Assembly: GCF_963583255.1 (NCBI RefSeq)
Contig: NC_084814.1
Coordinates: 24,140,315 to 24,204,314 of the forward strand
Source of the DNA: Pyrus communis
Lineage: Eukaryota > Streptophyta > Magnoliopsida > Rosales > Rosaceae
Reading direction: 5' to 3'
DNA length: 64,000 bases
The first letter of the stretch is position 1. Each line of letters opens with the position of its first letter. Shown here one piece after another: positions 24,901-35,790 of the stretch. The position numbers were made by a program, and so were the translations under genes. The notes below the pieces were generated by a model that was given only the letters and a program-made list of their open reading frames with translations, made no database searches and was not told where the DNA came from.

Positions 24901-25240
24901 CGATTCCGTCCCTAACAACTGAGGGAAATAAGTAAGCTTGGGATTGGCATGGAAGATCGGATGATTAGGGTTCCGAGGGTTTTGGTGTTGGGCAGCACTT
25001 GCCAGTGTTTTGAGCACATTGCGGGTTGTGTGTTTGGATGTCACATGGTGCAATGCGAACCTTGATTGCCTAGTTACGAGGTTGGAAATTTGGATGGTGT
25101 TGCTACACACTCGTGATATGGGCACACTACGTGTCGATACTGACTAATCTAGCATTCTCGACTTGTAGGAGAGAAACTTGAAAACTTCAGTATGAGCATC
25201 CAGACCACGTGACTTGTCAAAACACACCTAATCTTCGTAT

Positions 25241-25684
25241 TTGCTTCCATCTAACTACGTTGTATTTGAGAAATTCTTGTGTACGTTAGAGAGTGGACTA
25301 GAGGAGAAACCAAGCGAACTGGAAGCCGTATGCCTCGACGCCAGGAAGAACATAGCATATGCGAACTTGACAAACTTTGAGGCCGAACAAGGAAACGAAG
25401 AGTTTCTGTTTGATATGGATTGTGAGAATGCTGGGATTCTTGATCCTTCACACGTTACATCGAGTCGCTTCTTTGATCAGGTTTCGTATCCTTTTGGGTC
25501 TAACCGTCGAAACTTGCTCTCAAAGCAAGATGAGACTTTGGAAGAGGATGAAGATAGGGCTGAGGGAATCACTTCCCAGCCAAATTGGCATCCAACTGCT
25601 TCAAAATTGTCCATGCCCCCGAAAAGAACTGATGTGGATGGGAGAAGCGGGCTACAGCGAGCAGGTACCATCCCAGGAATCTGA
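25241..25684 (+). CDS. unidentified coding-like fragment
   Basis: An open frame whose protein-like part runs from about GLEEKPSELEAVCLDARKN to RTDVDGRSGLQRAGTIPGI. It is acidic (TLEEDEDRAEG) and low in simple repeats, which looks more like real coding sequence than chance. There is no good start context and no signal, membrane segment or motif that I recognise. Just downstream, another frame reads MCEDEWILFLEKFRALPHPW at about 25738, also coding-like, so the locus may be the last exons of a gene, a truncated duplicate or a frameshifted pseudogene. Function unknown. Confidence 0.35.
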   Translation: MLPSNYVVFEKFLCTLESGLEEKPSELEAVCLDARKNIAYANLTNFEAEQGNEEFLFDMDCENAGILDPSHVTSSRFFDQVSYPFGSNRRNLLSKQDETLEEDEDRAEGITSQPNWHPTASKLSMPPKRTDVDGRSGLQRAGTIPGI

Positions 25685-26369
25685 AGAATGGAAATGATCG
25701 GTTACCAGCCTCAGCAAGCTTCGTGAAGGTTTGCTGATATGTGCGAGGATGAATGGATTCTGTTTCTTGAAAAGTTCAGGGCTTTACCCCACCCTTGGCA
25801 ACCGAAGGTCTGCAACAATCGGGCAGAGACAGAGGCTCGGAACATCTTGCAGATTTTAACCTAATTCAACTTCTAGTCTGACATAGAAGAACGGAACCAC
25901 AGAGGACAAGCTGCTATCAGTTTTCGTTAGGGAATTTGGGATTCTCTAATTTCTGCAGCATCGAAGAACGTCGTCATCAGCGGTAGAAGCAGCCTACGAT
26001 ATAGAAATGTAGATAGTTTCCGAATCAAGAAGATCCTGGATCAGCTGAAGTGCAGGAATAAAGATGAAATCGTGTTCTTCGTTTTCTGTTTTATGCTTGT
26101 AGCTTCCATCTGAGTATGGCAAGAAAACAGTAGTAGAAAACCAGAGAAAGTATAGACAGAAATGAGGAAAAGCAAATACAATATGGTTATATATATTCTG
26201 AAAGTAGTTTCTTTTAAGTTGGTCAGAGCAGGGCTCCCCGACTCCTTGCACCTGAGTTAAGATACTACTGCAAAATTACTCCACATTCCTGCTCTCCTAT
26301 GGAATAAGATTCATCAATAAAATTTAGAAATTACTTTATTTGTGGCTGAACAGTGGCAGTTGGAACCGG
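25685..26369. other. downstream of the unidentified fragment; 3' side of the RING-PHD gene
   Basis: The first part may continue the unidentified locus on the plus strand. The part nearest 26369 is probably the 3' untranslated region of the minus-strand RING-PHD gene. An 85-codon open frame on the minus strand (25994-26251) shows no recognisable content. Confidence 0.4.
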
Positions 26370-29284
26370 TTAAGATGGAGCTTGGCTTAATTTTGCGGAA
26401 CCAGCTGAACCACACAGAATAGAACTGACTACGCCCTTTACAAAACCATCAAAGCAAGCTCGACAAGAGTTTGGCATCAGACTGGGTTTGTGCGGCGGCT
26501 GAAACTGCTCAGTGTGGGGGCATTCTAAGCTAGGGAAGGAGTACGTACCAGACTTTGAATGCTTTAAACCACAAGCGCCATAAATGGTATGCGTGGAAAG
26601 CCTTGCGATTTCCTTGAATGCATCAACTGCTGAAAAAACAAAAAGATTTCGAGTAAATTAGTTAACTCCTAATTCAAGTAACACGTTTGTTTCATCAAAA
26701 GGCAATCAAACAGTGAAAATGCGCCCAACTATTTCTGTTCAATTAACAATGCATTGAAATGTAAAATGCCTTTCCCTCATCGTACTCAAGTAACACAACA
26801 TCGCTTTTCCCTTATCGTACTCAACATTCCATCATGCCAGCACTAGAGTCAATCAGAGACGAGAGCCAGGGTAATATCTGTCTACTATAAGAGCCAGGAA
26901 GTAGAAGGAATACTTGTCGTCAAAGTAATTCTTGGATGCCCCGGGAGTAAATATAAAAGCGGATGTCCTAAAATAGCGATAGTGTGCTTAAGTTTGTACT
27001 ACCTGCCCTAGTTACTTGCAAACTATAGCATTAACCATGATACGTATATGTATATGGATCAAATATTAAACTAAGAAGTAAAAATCATACCTAATGGTTT
27101 GTCTTTGGTTAACATCTTCAAGTTCACCTTCACAACAGACGCGATTTCACTTTTGGCATCTTTTCTTGATTGGCCTTCCAAACAGCTCTCTCCCCGTCCA
27201 ATATTTCTCTTCTGCGCATCTAATTTACTGGAAGAAGTACTGATCTGTGGTTTGGCATAAAAAGAAGAAAGTGCTCCTTCATTTACTGAACAAGCAGACC
27301 TATTTTGCTCATGAATGATGTTTGCTGCAGCCTGCTTTATATGTCTAGCTGAAGGGCCTTCGCTAGGTGCGACTGCATCCTGAGGCGTAACCCTAAACTG
27401 CGTATCCTTTTCCAACTTTACAGGTTGATGTCTTATTGTTTCTTTTTCACGAGGACTGCATTTGTAGGACTCCTTTCCGGTTTTTCTCCGATCGCAGGCT
27501 CCAAGTTGTTGGCTTCTCAAAATATCAAAACTCGATGTTACATTTGTTGCTTCTTTTGAAGCACTTGACATCCTAGAAAGAAGTTTTGGGTGCTGAACGC
27601 CACTGCTGCTGCCAGTGTTTGTATGAACGTGCTGTTTCGACTTAGTGTCACGTGTTCCACAACCAACTTGATTTATTGGTCGATAATACCCTGCGGAAGA
27701 TGAGGATTGTGCTTGACTTGATGTACCAAAACAAGGATTTACATTAGTTCGTTTTCTTGAATCACTTGTTGTGTTGACGGAACTGCTGCTGCACTTTTTA
27801 CCAGCGTCCATTCTTGACTTTGCAATTTCCATCATTTTCCATGCTTTGTCGATATCATTTAAGCCACAACTGTCTCGATTTCTCGGTTGTTGACCACTTG
27901 TGGAAGCTGAGGACTGTGTATGGCCTGATCTTTCATGGATTACCACACCATTTTCAGGCTTTTGACTACTAATGCAGCCAGATTTAATTGAACTCGAAGA
28001 GAAGCTCAATGAACCACTTTGGATGGCATTCCAATTTTCACGGAGTTCTTGTACTCGAGTGCACACATAGCGACGGTGAACCAATGTTCTTGCACCTGAT
28101 GCTGCAACACTTGGTAGTGTTTCTGCTGGCGTGGTAATTACTTCATCTGCGATACTGGTAGACCTGTCATGGACAACTGGAAGTGCAAAGTGGTTTGGAA
28201 TTCTAGGGATTCTTGGGAGATATCTATTAGCCACTGAGCTATAACTACATGATTCTTGTACAATGTCAAAGGCCGATATATTTGGGTCGGATGATCCTAA
28301 AAGATATTCATCGTCAGAATCAGAACTAGAATCAACATTGTCATCGTGTTCTCCCCTAATGGTAGTGCAGTCAAGGCAGAACCAATCACCTTCGGGCACG
28401 GTATTACCCAGTCCAACACAGTACGTATGAGCAGCTGAATCGCAAATATCGCAGAGCAACAGAAGATATTCATCTGCCATGCCGTGGCACACTTGACACG
28501 TAACTTCTTCGTAACGAAGAACTTGCCCAGCCATGTTACTAGATGGATGGTGAGCCTGCACATTACAACACAAGAACCAATGTGAGGGAAACATGAATTC
28601 GAAAAACGCCAAACGTTAGCAGCTGCAAACTTTAACATAAACTAGAAGTCTAGAACACAACCAATGTCAGAGAAACATAAACTACAGCACAACCAATGCG
28701 ACATAAACTTAAATTTGAAAACACAAACAATGTGACAGAAACATAAATTTGAAAGAACACAGACTGATAGGAAGCTGCAAACTGTAAATTTACAACACCA
28801 ACAATGTGACAGAAACACTAATCGAAAGTTAGCAAGCTGCAAACTTTAAGCATAAATTTTTTGAAAATCTAACCGTTCCAGAAAAGCCCAATTCGAAAAA
28901 TACGAAACCCAGATTAGAAATACAATTAAATTGAAAAAGCATGAATACATGATCACAAGCAGGAATCTTGACGACTCGCTCGCGGGCAAAGACGCCGTCT
29001 TTCGGCGGCCGGCGAATGGTGGTGAACCTGCGGCGGCAGAGTGGGCAGCGCGACTCCTTCTTCGACCACTCCATAATGCAGAGAAAGCAGAAGTAGTGGT
29101 CGCAGCAATCGATTTCGCCTCTGATCACTTTGCCACCTTCCAGGAAGCAAATTGGGCATCGCTGAGAAGATGAATTTTCGGGTTCTTGGGGTTCGTGGGA
29201 AATTGGGTCCTCTTCGATTTTTGATTTTAGGGTTTTCCGCCGTTTGTTTGGGGGAGAAGACGGGCTGTCTGTGTCACCCGCCAT
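26370..29284 (-). CDS. RING and PHD zinc-finger protein
   Basis: Probably a chromatin-linked or nuclear E3 ubiquitin ligase of the plant RING/FYVE/PHD group; substrate unknown. Three exons join in phase, from high to low: 28949-29284, 27091-28555, 26370-26629 (686 residues). The C3HC4 RING lies at residues 43-83 (Cys43, Cys46, Cys61, His63, Cys66, Cys69, Cys80, Cys83) after a basic KRRKTLKSK stretch. The PHD finger lies at 132-175 (C132QVC135, C147DIC150, His155, Cys158, Cys172, Cys175). A long, serine-rich, probably disordered middle follows, then the C-terminal block AVDAFKEIARLSTHTIYGAC and a Cys-containing tail. An in-frame ATG at 29335 would add 17 residues. The donor after 28949 (CAT before GTATTC) was chosen because it is the one that keeps phase with the PHD exon; it is not a strong consensus site. 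Confidence 0.85.
28560..28860. repeat. degenerate tandem repeat inside the first intron of the RING-PHD gene
   Basis: On the plus strand the phrases accaatgtgacagaaacata, gaaagttagc..gctgcaaac and aacataaattt recur four to five times with substitutions and unequal spacing. This is an old, drifted minisatellite confined to one intron. Confidence 0.6.
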
Positions 29285-29335
29285 TGGAGCTCTCTCTGCG
29301 CCAAATCTAAACGGAGTTATGTTTGTTGGGGACAT

Positions 29336-29845
29336 TCTTTATTTTGGTGGCGGAAATTCCTAAACGGGGTTGGAAAGTAAATGGGCCGGGCTTTAATCTA
29401 AGTTTTACCCAATCCACTTGAAAATTCTTGGCCTATTGATTTGTTTTCTTTCCTGTTTCTTTCCACATAAGCACATGTTTACTTAAGAACATAAAACGAA
29501 GGATAGTGCTATTCACATATTCATATCTATATCCGACAAATTTTTGTTAATTTTTGTCATTAATTTTCTTCAATTCACTTGATCCGATGGCAAAGAATTG
29601 TGAAAGGGTGTGGATACACTACCCAAAATGAATAGGAGATCTGTGGAGTTAGGAATAGGGAAAATAAGGAAACGAAATCAATTAATAATTGATTACCCTC
29701 CTTAATTAATTTGATTATCGATTTTCAATTATTTGAATAGTGGTAGGAGAAACTCATACTTTTCTGATTTCATGTGTGCTATAGGGCTTGTTGGGGAGTG
29801 ATCTTGTGAGGACCATAATCACACTTTAGTAGAAAAACACTTCAA
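29336..29845. other. upstream flank of the RING-PHD gene
   Basis: A short promoter region. On the minus strand a TTTGGCGC motif (29298-29305, inside the gene's leader) fits the E2F consensus. Beyond this I see nothing that can be supported. Confidence 0.4.
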
Positions 29846-30254
29846 TCTTATAGCTCATTTGAAAATGTTTTAAAAATTACTGAAAGCGTTTTTGGATAAA
29901 AAAATTTCCAACCGAGTCCTTATTCTTCACAAAACTAGTTGGAGTTTCTCAACCACCCCCCCCCTCCCCCCCCCCCAAAAAAAAACACCCTAGAATTATA
30001 CCATAATCACACAACAATAGAAAAACTTTTTTTTTTTTGAAGTGTTTTTAAAATGATTAAAAACGCTGTTAGTGAAATTTATATTGGGTTCTAAAAGCAC
30101 TTTAAATATTTTTTTGGTTAAAAAAAAAAGAAAAAAAAAACCAAATATATGCTTCTTACAAGAAGCACTTGGGTTTTTACTAAATATTAGTTTCAAAAAC
30201 ATTTTCAACAAAAAAAGTTTCAGTCATTTTAAATACATTTCCAAATAAGCCCTT
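29846..30254. mobile_element. hAT-like MITE, family E, one or two copies
   Basis: The phrases catttgaaaatgttttaaaa, actgaaagcgttttt, tgaagtgtttttaaaatgat and ttctaaaagcacttt, and the end cattttaaatacatttccaa match the family at 22358-22519. Two left ends (about 29850 and 30035) suggest two adjacent copies. A C-rich run at about 29955-29976 lies between them. Confidence 0.5.
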
Positions 30255-31869
30255 CACCATTATCACAAAAGAAATAAACAAGAATTTTATAAAATCATAT
30301 GTATTAATGCATTGTATCTACTCATTGCAAATTCCTTATTTCAAACATAACGTAATTTGTAGGAAGAAATTCGAGCTCAATTAGTATATATCACTTTGCC
30401 TCCTAAACCCGAATTGACTTTGGTCTACACATTTTTGTTGTTTTATTATTGTGTTTTCCTTTTCCCCAATATACTTTGTCCGTTTGAACTCACACCGTCA
30501 TGCAATGACTCAACTCCTTTCCACCACTGTAGTAAATGACCACTTACTTGTCCTTAATTTCTGTCATGAATCTTGCATGTTGTCAAAATTTTGTTGCGGA
30601 GTAGTTGGTTTCCTAAACACCAATACATCGAGCTTTCCTGGTTTGGTGAACAATAATCAACGGCGCATGAGGGTAGAGGCAGGTCAAGTTTCTCTTTGGT
30701 GGGCCAAAAATTCAATCAATCACGTGATTAATTTCACTCTAATTCAACTTTATATGCAATTTTGTTTGATTTTCAAATTAGGCAAAACAAGAACAAAGGA
30801 GAAGCCGAAAGGCCCCGTTGAAAAAACAAGTGACGGTGGAGTCGTTGCAAACTAAGAAAAACTAACCAGTGACGGAGCCACTAAGGAACTAGAATGGTCC
30901 CTAGCTGATTTCGCATTTTGTTTTTCTTGCTACAGATGATGCTGATGCATATGACTCTAATACCTCATATTCTCTTTATTCCTCTTGTTGCGTTGCAGTC
31001 TTCACTTCTACTTATTCTATTAATGTTTCTTTGGTTTTTACTTATATCTTAAAGATTTTCTTGCTTACTCTTTACCTTGTATTCAGGTTTTTGGATTTGT
31101 GCAATGTTTTTAATTATCTTTATTGAATTTAGAGTCTTTCTATTTTTATGCAAATTACGTCAATCTCTAATGTTCTGAGTTCAAATTATCTAAGTTTGTG
31201 AAAGGTCTTCCTACATATCATGAAACTGACTCCGCCGCCGAAACTGACTAGTCATATGGTGTCCAAAAGATAGATCGGCTGAAACTATGAGGCCTCAGTG
31301 GTGATCTTGCGTAGGACATGGGAGACCGTCACGGATGAGAGAAACCATCAGAATAAGCAATGTGGGAGAAGGAGGCTCCACATAAAACAGTCCCGCTACA
31401 TTCATGGGCAACAACCCCATGAACGTGAGTCTAAAAGTAGAGTGATGGTTCCAAGCTCCGTCAACGTTCAACTTTATAAGAGGGGATTGTGGGGCTAACC
31501 ATGATAACGACCTCGGAGCGCGGCAGGCCCGTGAGAGGAAACGGTGGAAGATGGATTCTATTCACCTCGGCACCTCGCCAATGTTCCTCTTCTCGATTCC
31601 TCCTGTTCTTCATCTTCTCCGTTCAGAGGAAGAATCATATAAATGAAGAAAATGGAAGTGGTGGAGGAGGCCCAATAATTGCTTCTTTTCCCCTTTTATC
31701 TGGTAGTTTTGCAGATGGCTTACGAACGTGAATTATGTGACTACCAGTGTAAAAGGATAGGAGACCCATACCCCATTGGACATGTAAGAGGAAAAAGCTG
31801 ATTAATTCCCACTCCTCTGCCTGTGAGCAGGTAATATTTTTGAGACATTCAAGAAATTTGGGAGAATAT
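30255..31869. other. intergenic DNA with a possible degraded transposon
   Basis: At 30864 cagtgacggagccact and at about 31229 gactccgccgccgaaact are loosely inverted, so 30862-31250 may be a degraded element. Open frames at 31298-31731 have no recognisable content. No gene is supported. Confidence 0.35.
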
Positions 31870-32045
31870 TTTTGCTTAACACTCTAAAAAATGACGGTGA
31901 TACTCAATACTCTATTTATTACGATTAGATAAGTTTACATTTTAAGATATGTGTAGTGAATAGACACAAATCACAAAATTTAAACTTATCTAACATACAT
32001 AAGATGATGAGCATTATTATCATTTGAGCATGGTGAGAAAAATGC
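31870..32045. mobile_element. foldback MITE remnant
   Basis: The left arm (tttttgcttaacactct..gtgatactcaatac..gattagataagttt) pairs with the right arm (aaacttatctaacat..gatgagcattattatcatt..gagaaaaat). The arms are ~60 bases and drifted. Confidence 0.45.
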
Positions 32046-32156
32046 ATCCATAAAAAAAATTGCAAGAGTAAAAGAAATCATACAAAAAAAAAAAAACGTA
32101 ATTAACAAAATTAATGAAAATCCATAACAAGAAATGATGATGAACTAATTGAAAAG

Positions 32157-32318
32157 CCCCTTAGCACTACGATTTATTAGTATTTTTCTTTATTTGTAAG
32201 TGAGAGATCTTATGTTTGATTGTCGTCAAAGACGAATTTGAACCACATTAATGTTATCTCATTGTGAAACTAAGCCCTCTACCTCTAATGAAGATAATAT
32301 CGTTTGTTAAAAAAAAAT
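32157..32318 (+). mobile_element. SINE family A copy 3
   Basis: It has the same block order as the copies at 0.6, 17.7 and 35.2 kb: a start like tagcactacgatttattagt, a B-box-like tgtttgattgtc, gacgaatttgaaccacatta, and the tail gaagataatatcgtttgtta followed by A residues. The target duplication is not clear. Confidence 0.7.
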
Positions 32319-32347
32319 TGGCAATGACCCCCATCCCTCTGCCTTTT

Positions 32348-32431
32348 GAGAAATTTTTTATTATGATCGGAACACGAATGGTATACTATGTATTTTTATA
32401 TAAGTGGGGAAATTTTTATTCTTTAAGTTAT
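32348..32431. mobile_element. truncated MULE-like MITE, family C
   Basis: It starts gagaaattttttattatgat then cggaacacg as the other copies do, but stops without a right end. It is preceded by tctgcctttt, one base different from the target duplication of the complete neighbour. Confidence 0.55.
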
Positions 32432-32475
32432 ACCGTACTGCTTTCCTTCCTACCAATCCATCACCAGTCACCCCC

Positions 32476-32664
32476 TCTACCTTTTGAGAAATTTTTTTAT
32501 TGTAACCGGAACACGAATGGTACATTACGTATTTTAATATAATTAGGAAAATTTTTATTTTTTAAGTTATTAACATTTTAACATACACATTTAACTATTT
32601 GTATAGTAACATATAATGTACGACTCCGTATACCGATCACATTGAAAAATTACTTCTACCTTTT
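32476..32664. mobile_element. MULE-like MITE, family C copy 3, with exact 10-bp target duplication
   Basis: The sequence tctacctttt flanks the element exactly on both sides (32476-32485 and 32655-32664). The body 32486-32654 is 169 bp, with left end gagaaattttt..attgtaaccgg and right end ccgatcacattgaaaaatta as imperfect inverted copies. A 9-11 bp duplication is typical of the Mutator superfamily. Confidence 0.8.
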
Positions 32665-32893
32665 TGGCCTTTTCCATCCCATGCCAACCAGAATTTGCCA
32701 AAAAATTACTATAAACCAAACCTACCTCCTCACCTCCTCTCCACAACTTAAACAAAGCATTAACATTTTCTTCTCTGTATCAAATTGATTAAAAAACAAA
32801 AAATAAGAAAACTGACTATATTTCTACGTCTTAAAGAGTATCTATGCATCGAGATATGGGTCCAGATCTCTGTTCCGGTCTTCCCTTCGTTGC

Positions 32894-32903
32894 TTTTTAT
32901 AAA
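32894..32903 (+). promoter_or_regulatory. TATA box of the glycosyltransferase gene
   Basis: tttttataaa lies 75-84 bases before the ATG at 32978, leaving room for a start site near 32930 and a short leader. Confidence 0.5.
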
Positions 32904-32977
32904 GAAAACCTACCTGGGTTTAACCCTAATTCAAATAATATTTTTGGAAAACCCAGCACAGATTCATCACGTCCACC

Positions 32978-34495
32978 ATGAGTTCTGCCTCTTCAACCAA
33001 ACCCCACGTCTTGGTGTTTCCATACCCAGCACAGGGTCACATGATCCCTCTCATCGACCTCACTCACCAACTCGTCAGTCGTGGACTCACCGTCACCGTC
33101 CTCGTCACCCCTAAAAACCTCCCTCTCCTCGACCCCCTCCTGTCCTCCTCCTCCTCCCAAAACCCTAACCCTAATCCCATCGAAACCTTAGTCCTCCCTT
33201 TCCCTCCACACCCCTCCATCCCTGCCGGCATCGAGAACGTCAAGGATCTCCCCATCCCCTACTTCTCCGCCATGATGTGTGCCTTAGGCCAACTACACGA
33301 CCCCCTCCTCCGCTGGTTCAACTCCCACCCCAACCCCCCCGTCGCCATCATCTCCGATATGTTCCTCGGCTGGACCCACCGCCTCGCAACGCAGCTGGGT
33401 ATTCAGCGGCTCATATTCTCCTCCTCCGGCGCCTTTGCGCTTTCCATCGTCGACGCGCTCTGGGAACGCACGCCAAAGCGAGACGACCCAGAGGACCAAG
33501 ACCAAGTTTTTGCATTTCCCCAAGTTCCTAATTCCCCGAAATACCCCTGGTGGCAGCTCTCCACCGTGTACCGCTCCTACGTGGAGGGCAACCCCGACTC
33601 GGAGTTCATCCGAGACGGATACAAAAGTAACAGGGCAAGTTGGGGACTCGTCGTCAACTCGTTCACCGAGTTGGAACGGGTTTATCTCGAGCATCTCAAA
33701 AAAGAGCTGGGTTACGATCGTGTGTGGGCAGTCGGACCGCTCCTCCCTCCCGACAGGGTTACAGATCACGTTGACAAGGATGACGAGTCCAGGCCCACGG
33801 AAATAAGGGGCGGATCCAGCGCAGTTTCTCTGGACCACATCAAGTTGTGGCTGGACGCGTGCGCAGAGGACCACAAGGTGGTGTACGTGTGCTTCGGGAG
33901 TCAAGCGGTGTTGACCAACCATCAGATGGAAGCTGTCGCGTCGGGATTGGAGAAAAGTGGAGTCCGGTTTGTTTGGTCCGTCAAGGGACCCACAAAGGGA
34001 CACGTGGAGGGAGATTATGGCGTAGTGCCGGCAGGGTTTGAGAATCGGACGGCAGGGAGAGGGCTGGTGATCAGAGGGTGGGCCCCGCAGGTTTTTATAT
34101 TGAGTCACCGAGCCGTGGGTGCGTTCCTGACTCACTGCGGGTGGAACTCGGTTCTGGAATCGGTGGTGGCAGGCGTGCCGATGCTGGCGTGGCCAAGGGG
34201 GGCTGACCAATTTTGCAACGCTACGTTGCTCGTGGACCAGCTGAAGGTTGGGGTCAGGGTGTGCGAGGGCGCGAGTACAGTCCCTGACTCGGACGAGTTG
34301 GCACGAGTGCTGGCGGAATCGGTGAGTGGGGACTGGGCTGAGAGGGCTGGAGCCGCGGGGTTGCGGGAGGCGGCGCGTCAGGCTATAAAAGAAGGTGGGA
34401 GTTCGGTGAACGAGTTGGATCGTTTGGTATGCCAACTTTGTGCGTTGGAAATTCCGGCGAGTAGTAATTTGCAATCCATGCGAAATGGAAATTGA
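32978..34495 (+). CDS. UDP-glycosyltransferase, UGT89-like
   Basis: A family 1 (GT1) enzyme that moves a sugar from a UDP-sugar to a small acceptor, probably a phenolic, in the cytosol. It is a single exon of 505 residues, with ATG context caccATGa. His21 in YPAQGHMIPL and Asp127 in IISDMFLGW are the expected catalytic pair. The PSPG donor-binding box runs from about residue 368 to 411, from WAPQVFILSHRAVGAF through HCGWNSVLE to PRGADQF, closing with Asp-Gln. The N-terminus (HVLVFPYPAQGHMIPLIDLT, then LVTPKNLPLLDPLLS) is what I know from UGT89 members, which act on flavonols and dihydroxybenzoic acids; the substrate here cannot be read from sequence. The gene is far more GC-rich than its surroundings. 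The acceptor and sugar are unknown. Confidence 0.93.
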   Translation: MSSASSTKPHVLVFPYPAQGHMIPLIDLTHQLVSRGLTVTVLVTPKNLPLLDPLLSSSSSQNPNPNPIETLVLPFPPHPSIPAGIENVKDLPIPYFSAMMCALGQLHDPLLRWFNSHPNPPVAIISDMFLGWTHRLATQLGIQRLIFSSSGAFALSIVDALWERTPKRDDPEDQDQVFAFPQVPNSPKYPWWQLSTVYRSYVEGNPDSEFIRDGYKSNRASWGLVVNSFTELERVYLEHLKKELGYDRVWAVGPLLPPDRVTDHVDKDDESRPTEIRGGSSAVSLDHIKLWLDACAEDHKVVYVCFGSQAVLTNHQMEAVASGLEKSGVRFVWSVKGPTKGHVEGDYGVVPAGFENRTAGRGLVIRGWAPQVFILSHRAVGAFLTHCGWNSVLESVVAGVPMLAWPRGADQFCNATLLVDQLKVGVRVCEGASTVPDSDELARVLAESVSGDWAERAGAAGLREAARQAIKEGGSSVNELDRLVCQLCALEIPASSNLQSMRNGN

Positions 34496-35190
34496 ACGAG
34501 TATTATTTATGATAATAATAAAAAGAAATTATTACAAATTTTGCTTGTGGGTTTCCTTGTTAATTAATGATTTTGAAATTATTGCAAATTATGGCAAAAA
34601 ATATAAGAGAATTTTAGCGAAAAGTTCTAGATAATGTTCATTTTAAAGAAAAATCATGTTTTTATACTAAAAAATTAATTATGGTATTAATGACTTGACT
34701 CTTTATTTTGTTTTTATCGTTAAAATTCAAAGTTTTTAAACTTTATTCATTAATTTTCTTACAATATAACTTATAAATGCAGTGGTACAAGTTGCGTTAC
34801 GTCAATTTTTTGTATGGAATGTAGGGTCCAAAATTGTACATCTATTTATATGGTGATTTGGACAATTCCGAGCTAGCTAGCCTCCAGTCATATTAGCTTG
34901 GAACGTTTTGAACATTAACGTAATGTTATATGTTTCAACGTATCTGCGTGATATTGCGTTATTAATTTCGACGTTAACATTCCGAAAAATGCATGCAAGG
35001 TTTTTTATGCCCACAATTGAGTAGAGGGCAAGAGATAATCAAACTTATTAAAAGACAAACTTCTCAAAGAATTATCACGTTTACGTAAGGGAACATCTCT
35101 TATTACGTTTTTTAATGAGACATTAAAAAGCTTATTGAAAGACAAACTTCTCAAAAAGCTTAATAAGTTTGTCTTTTAATTTTGAAGTTT
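34496..35190. other. intergenic DNA with copies of a short repeated motif
   Basis: No gene is supported. The phrase attaaaagacaaacttctca appears at about 35048, a close variant at about 35136, and again near 35403; an inverted copy (aataagtttgtcttttaa) stands at about 35162, making a palindrome with its neighbour. Confidence 0.5.
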
Positions 35191-35194
35191 GATT

Positions 35195-35370
35195 GTTATT
35201 TAGTACTACGGTCTATTGATATTCTTTTTCACTTGTATGTGAGAAGTCTTAGGTTTGATTGTTACAAAGGCGAATTTGAATTACATTATTACTAGCCTAT
35301 TGTGAAACTAAACATATATTCTCCCTTACTGTAGATAATATCGTTTTTTCAAAAAAAAAAAAAAAAAATA
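35195..35370 (+). mobile_element. SINE family A copy 4
   Basis: Start tagtactacggtctattgat, B-box-like ggtttgattgtt, then gcgaatttgaattacattat, and the tail tagataatatcg followed by T then a run of A residues (about 35350-35368). It matches the other family A copies in block order. Confidence 0.7.
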
Positions 35371-35509
35371 TTGAATTTTACCCATATCCCACATAATCAA
35401 ACTATTAAAAGACAAACTTCTCAAAAAATTCATAATAATTTCAAACAAAGAAAACGCTTGATGTCTCACATTCTTATATCTATCTGCCACATGCGAAAGA
35501 CATATATAA

Positions 35510-35790
35510 CCATGACATTAAAATATTTTTGATTAGTCGCAAGTTGATTTTGAAATTAGTAATTTACATTTTATTTTGGTTTCTAATAATGAAAATCAAT
35601 AAAATTTATCTTTGAGTTTGTCCATCGTAATGTTGGTTCTTCCATAAAAAATCTGTCAATATCGTTGTTAATTGGAGGGGTTTGTTTAATAAAAATATCT
35701 TTACAAAGGTGGTCATGTGGATGACTTAACGAGGATATTAACAAAATTTTTACGAAATGACCAAAATAATTTACTATGAACAAACTTCTT
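35510..35790. mobile_element. fragment related to the 49.6 kb foldback element
   Basis: Phrases gaaaatcaataaaa, gagtttgtccatcgta, aaaatctgtcaatatcgtt and aaatgaccaaaataatttac occur in the same order as at 49629-49970. The ends are lost. Confidence 0.55.

Noticed and set aside
33293..34474. A 393-codon open frame antisense to the glycosyltransferase
   Set aside because: Its content (Arg/His/Pro-rich) mirrors the GC-rich third positions of the real gene; it has no recognisable domain and the sense strand is a complete UGT.
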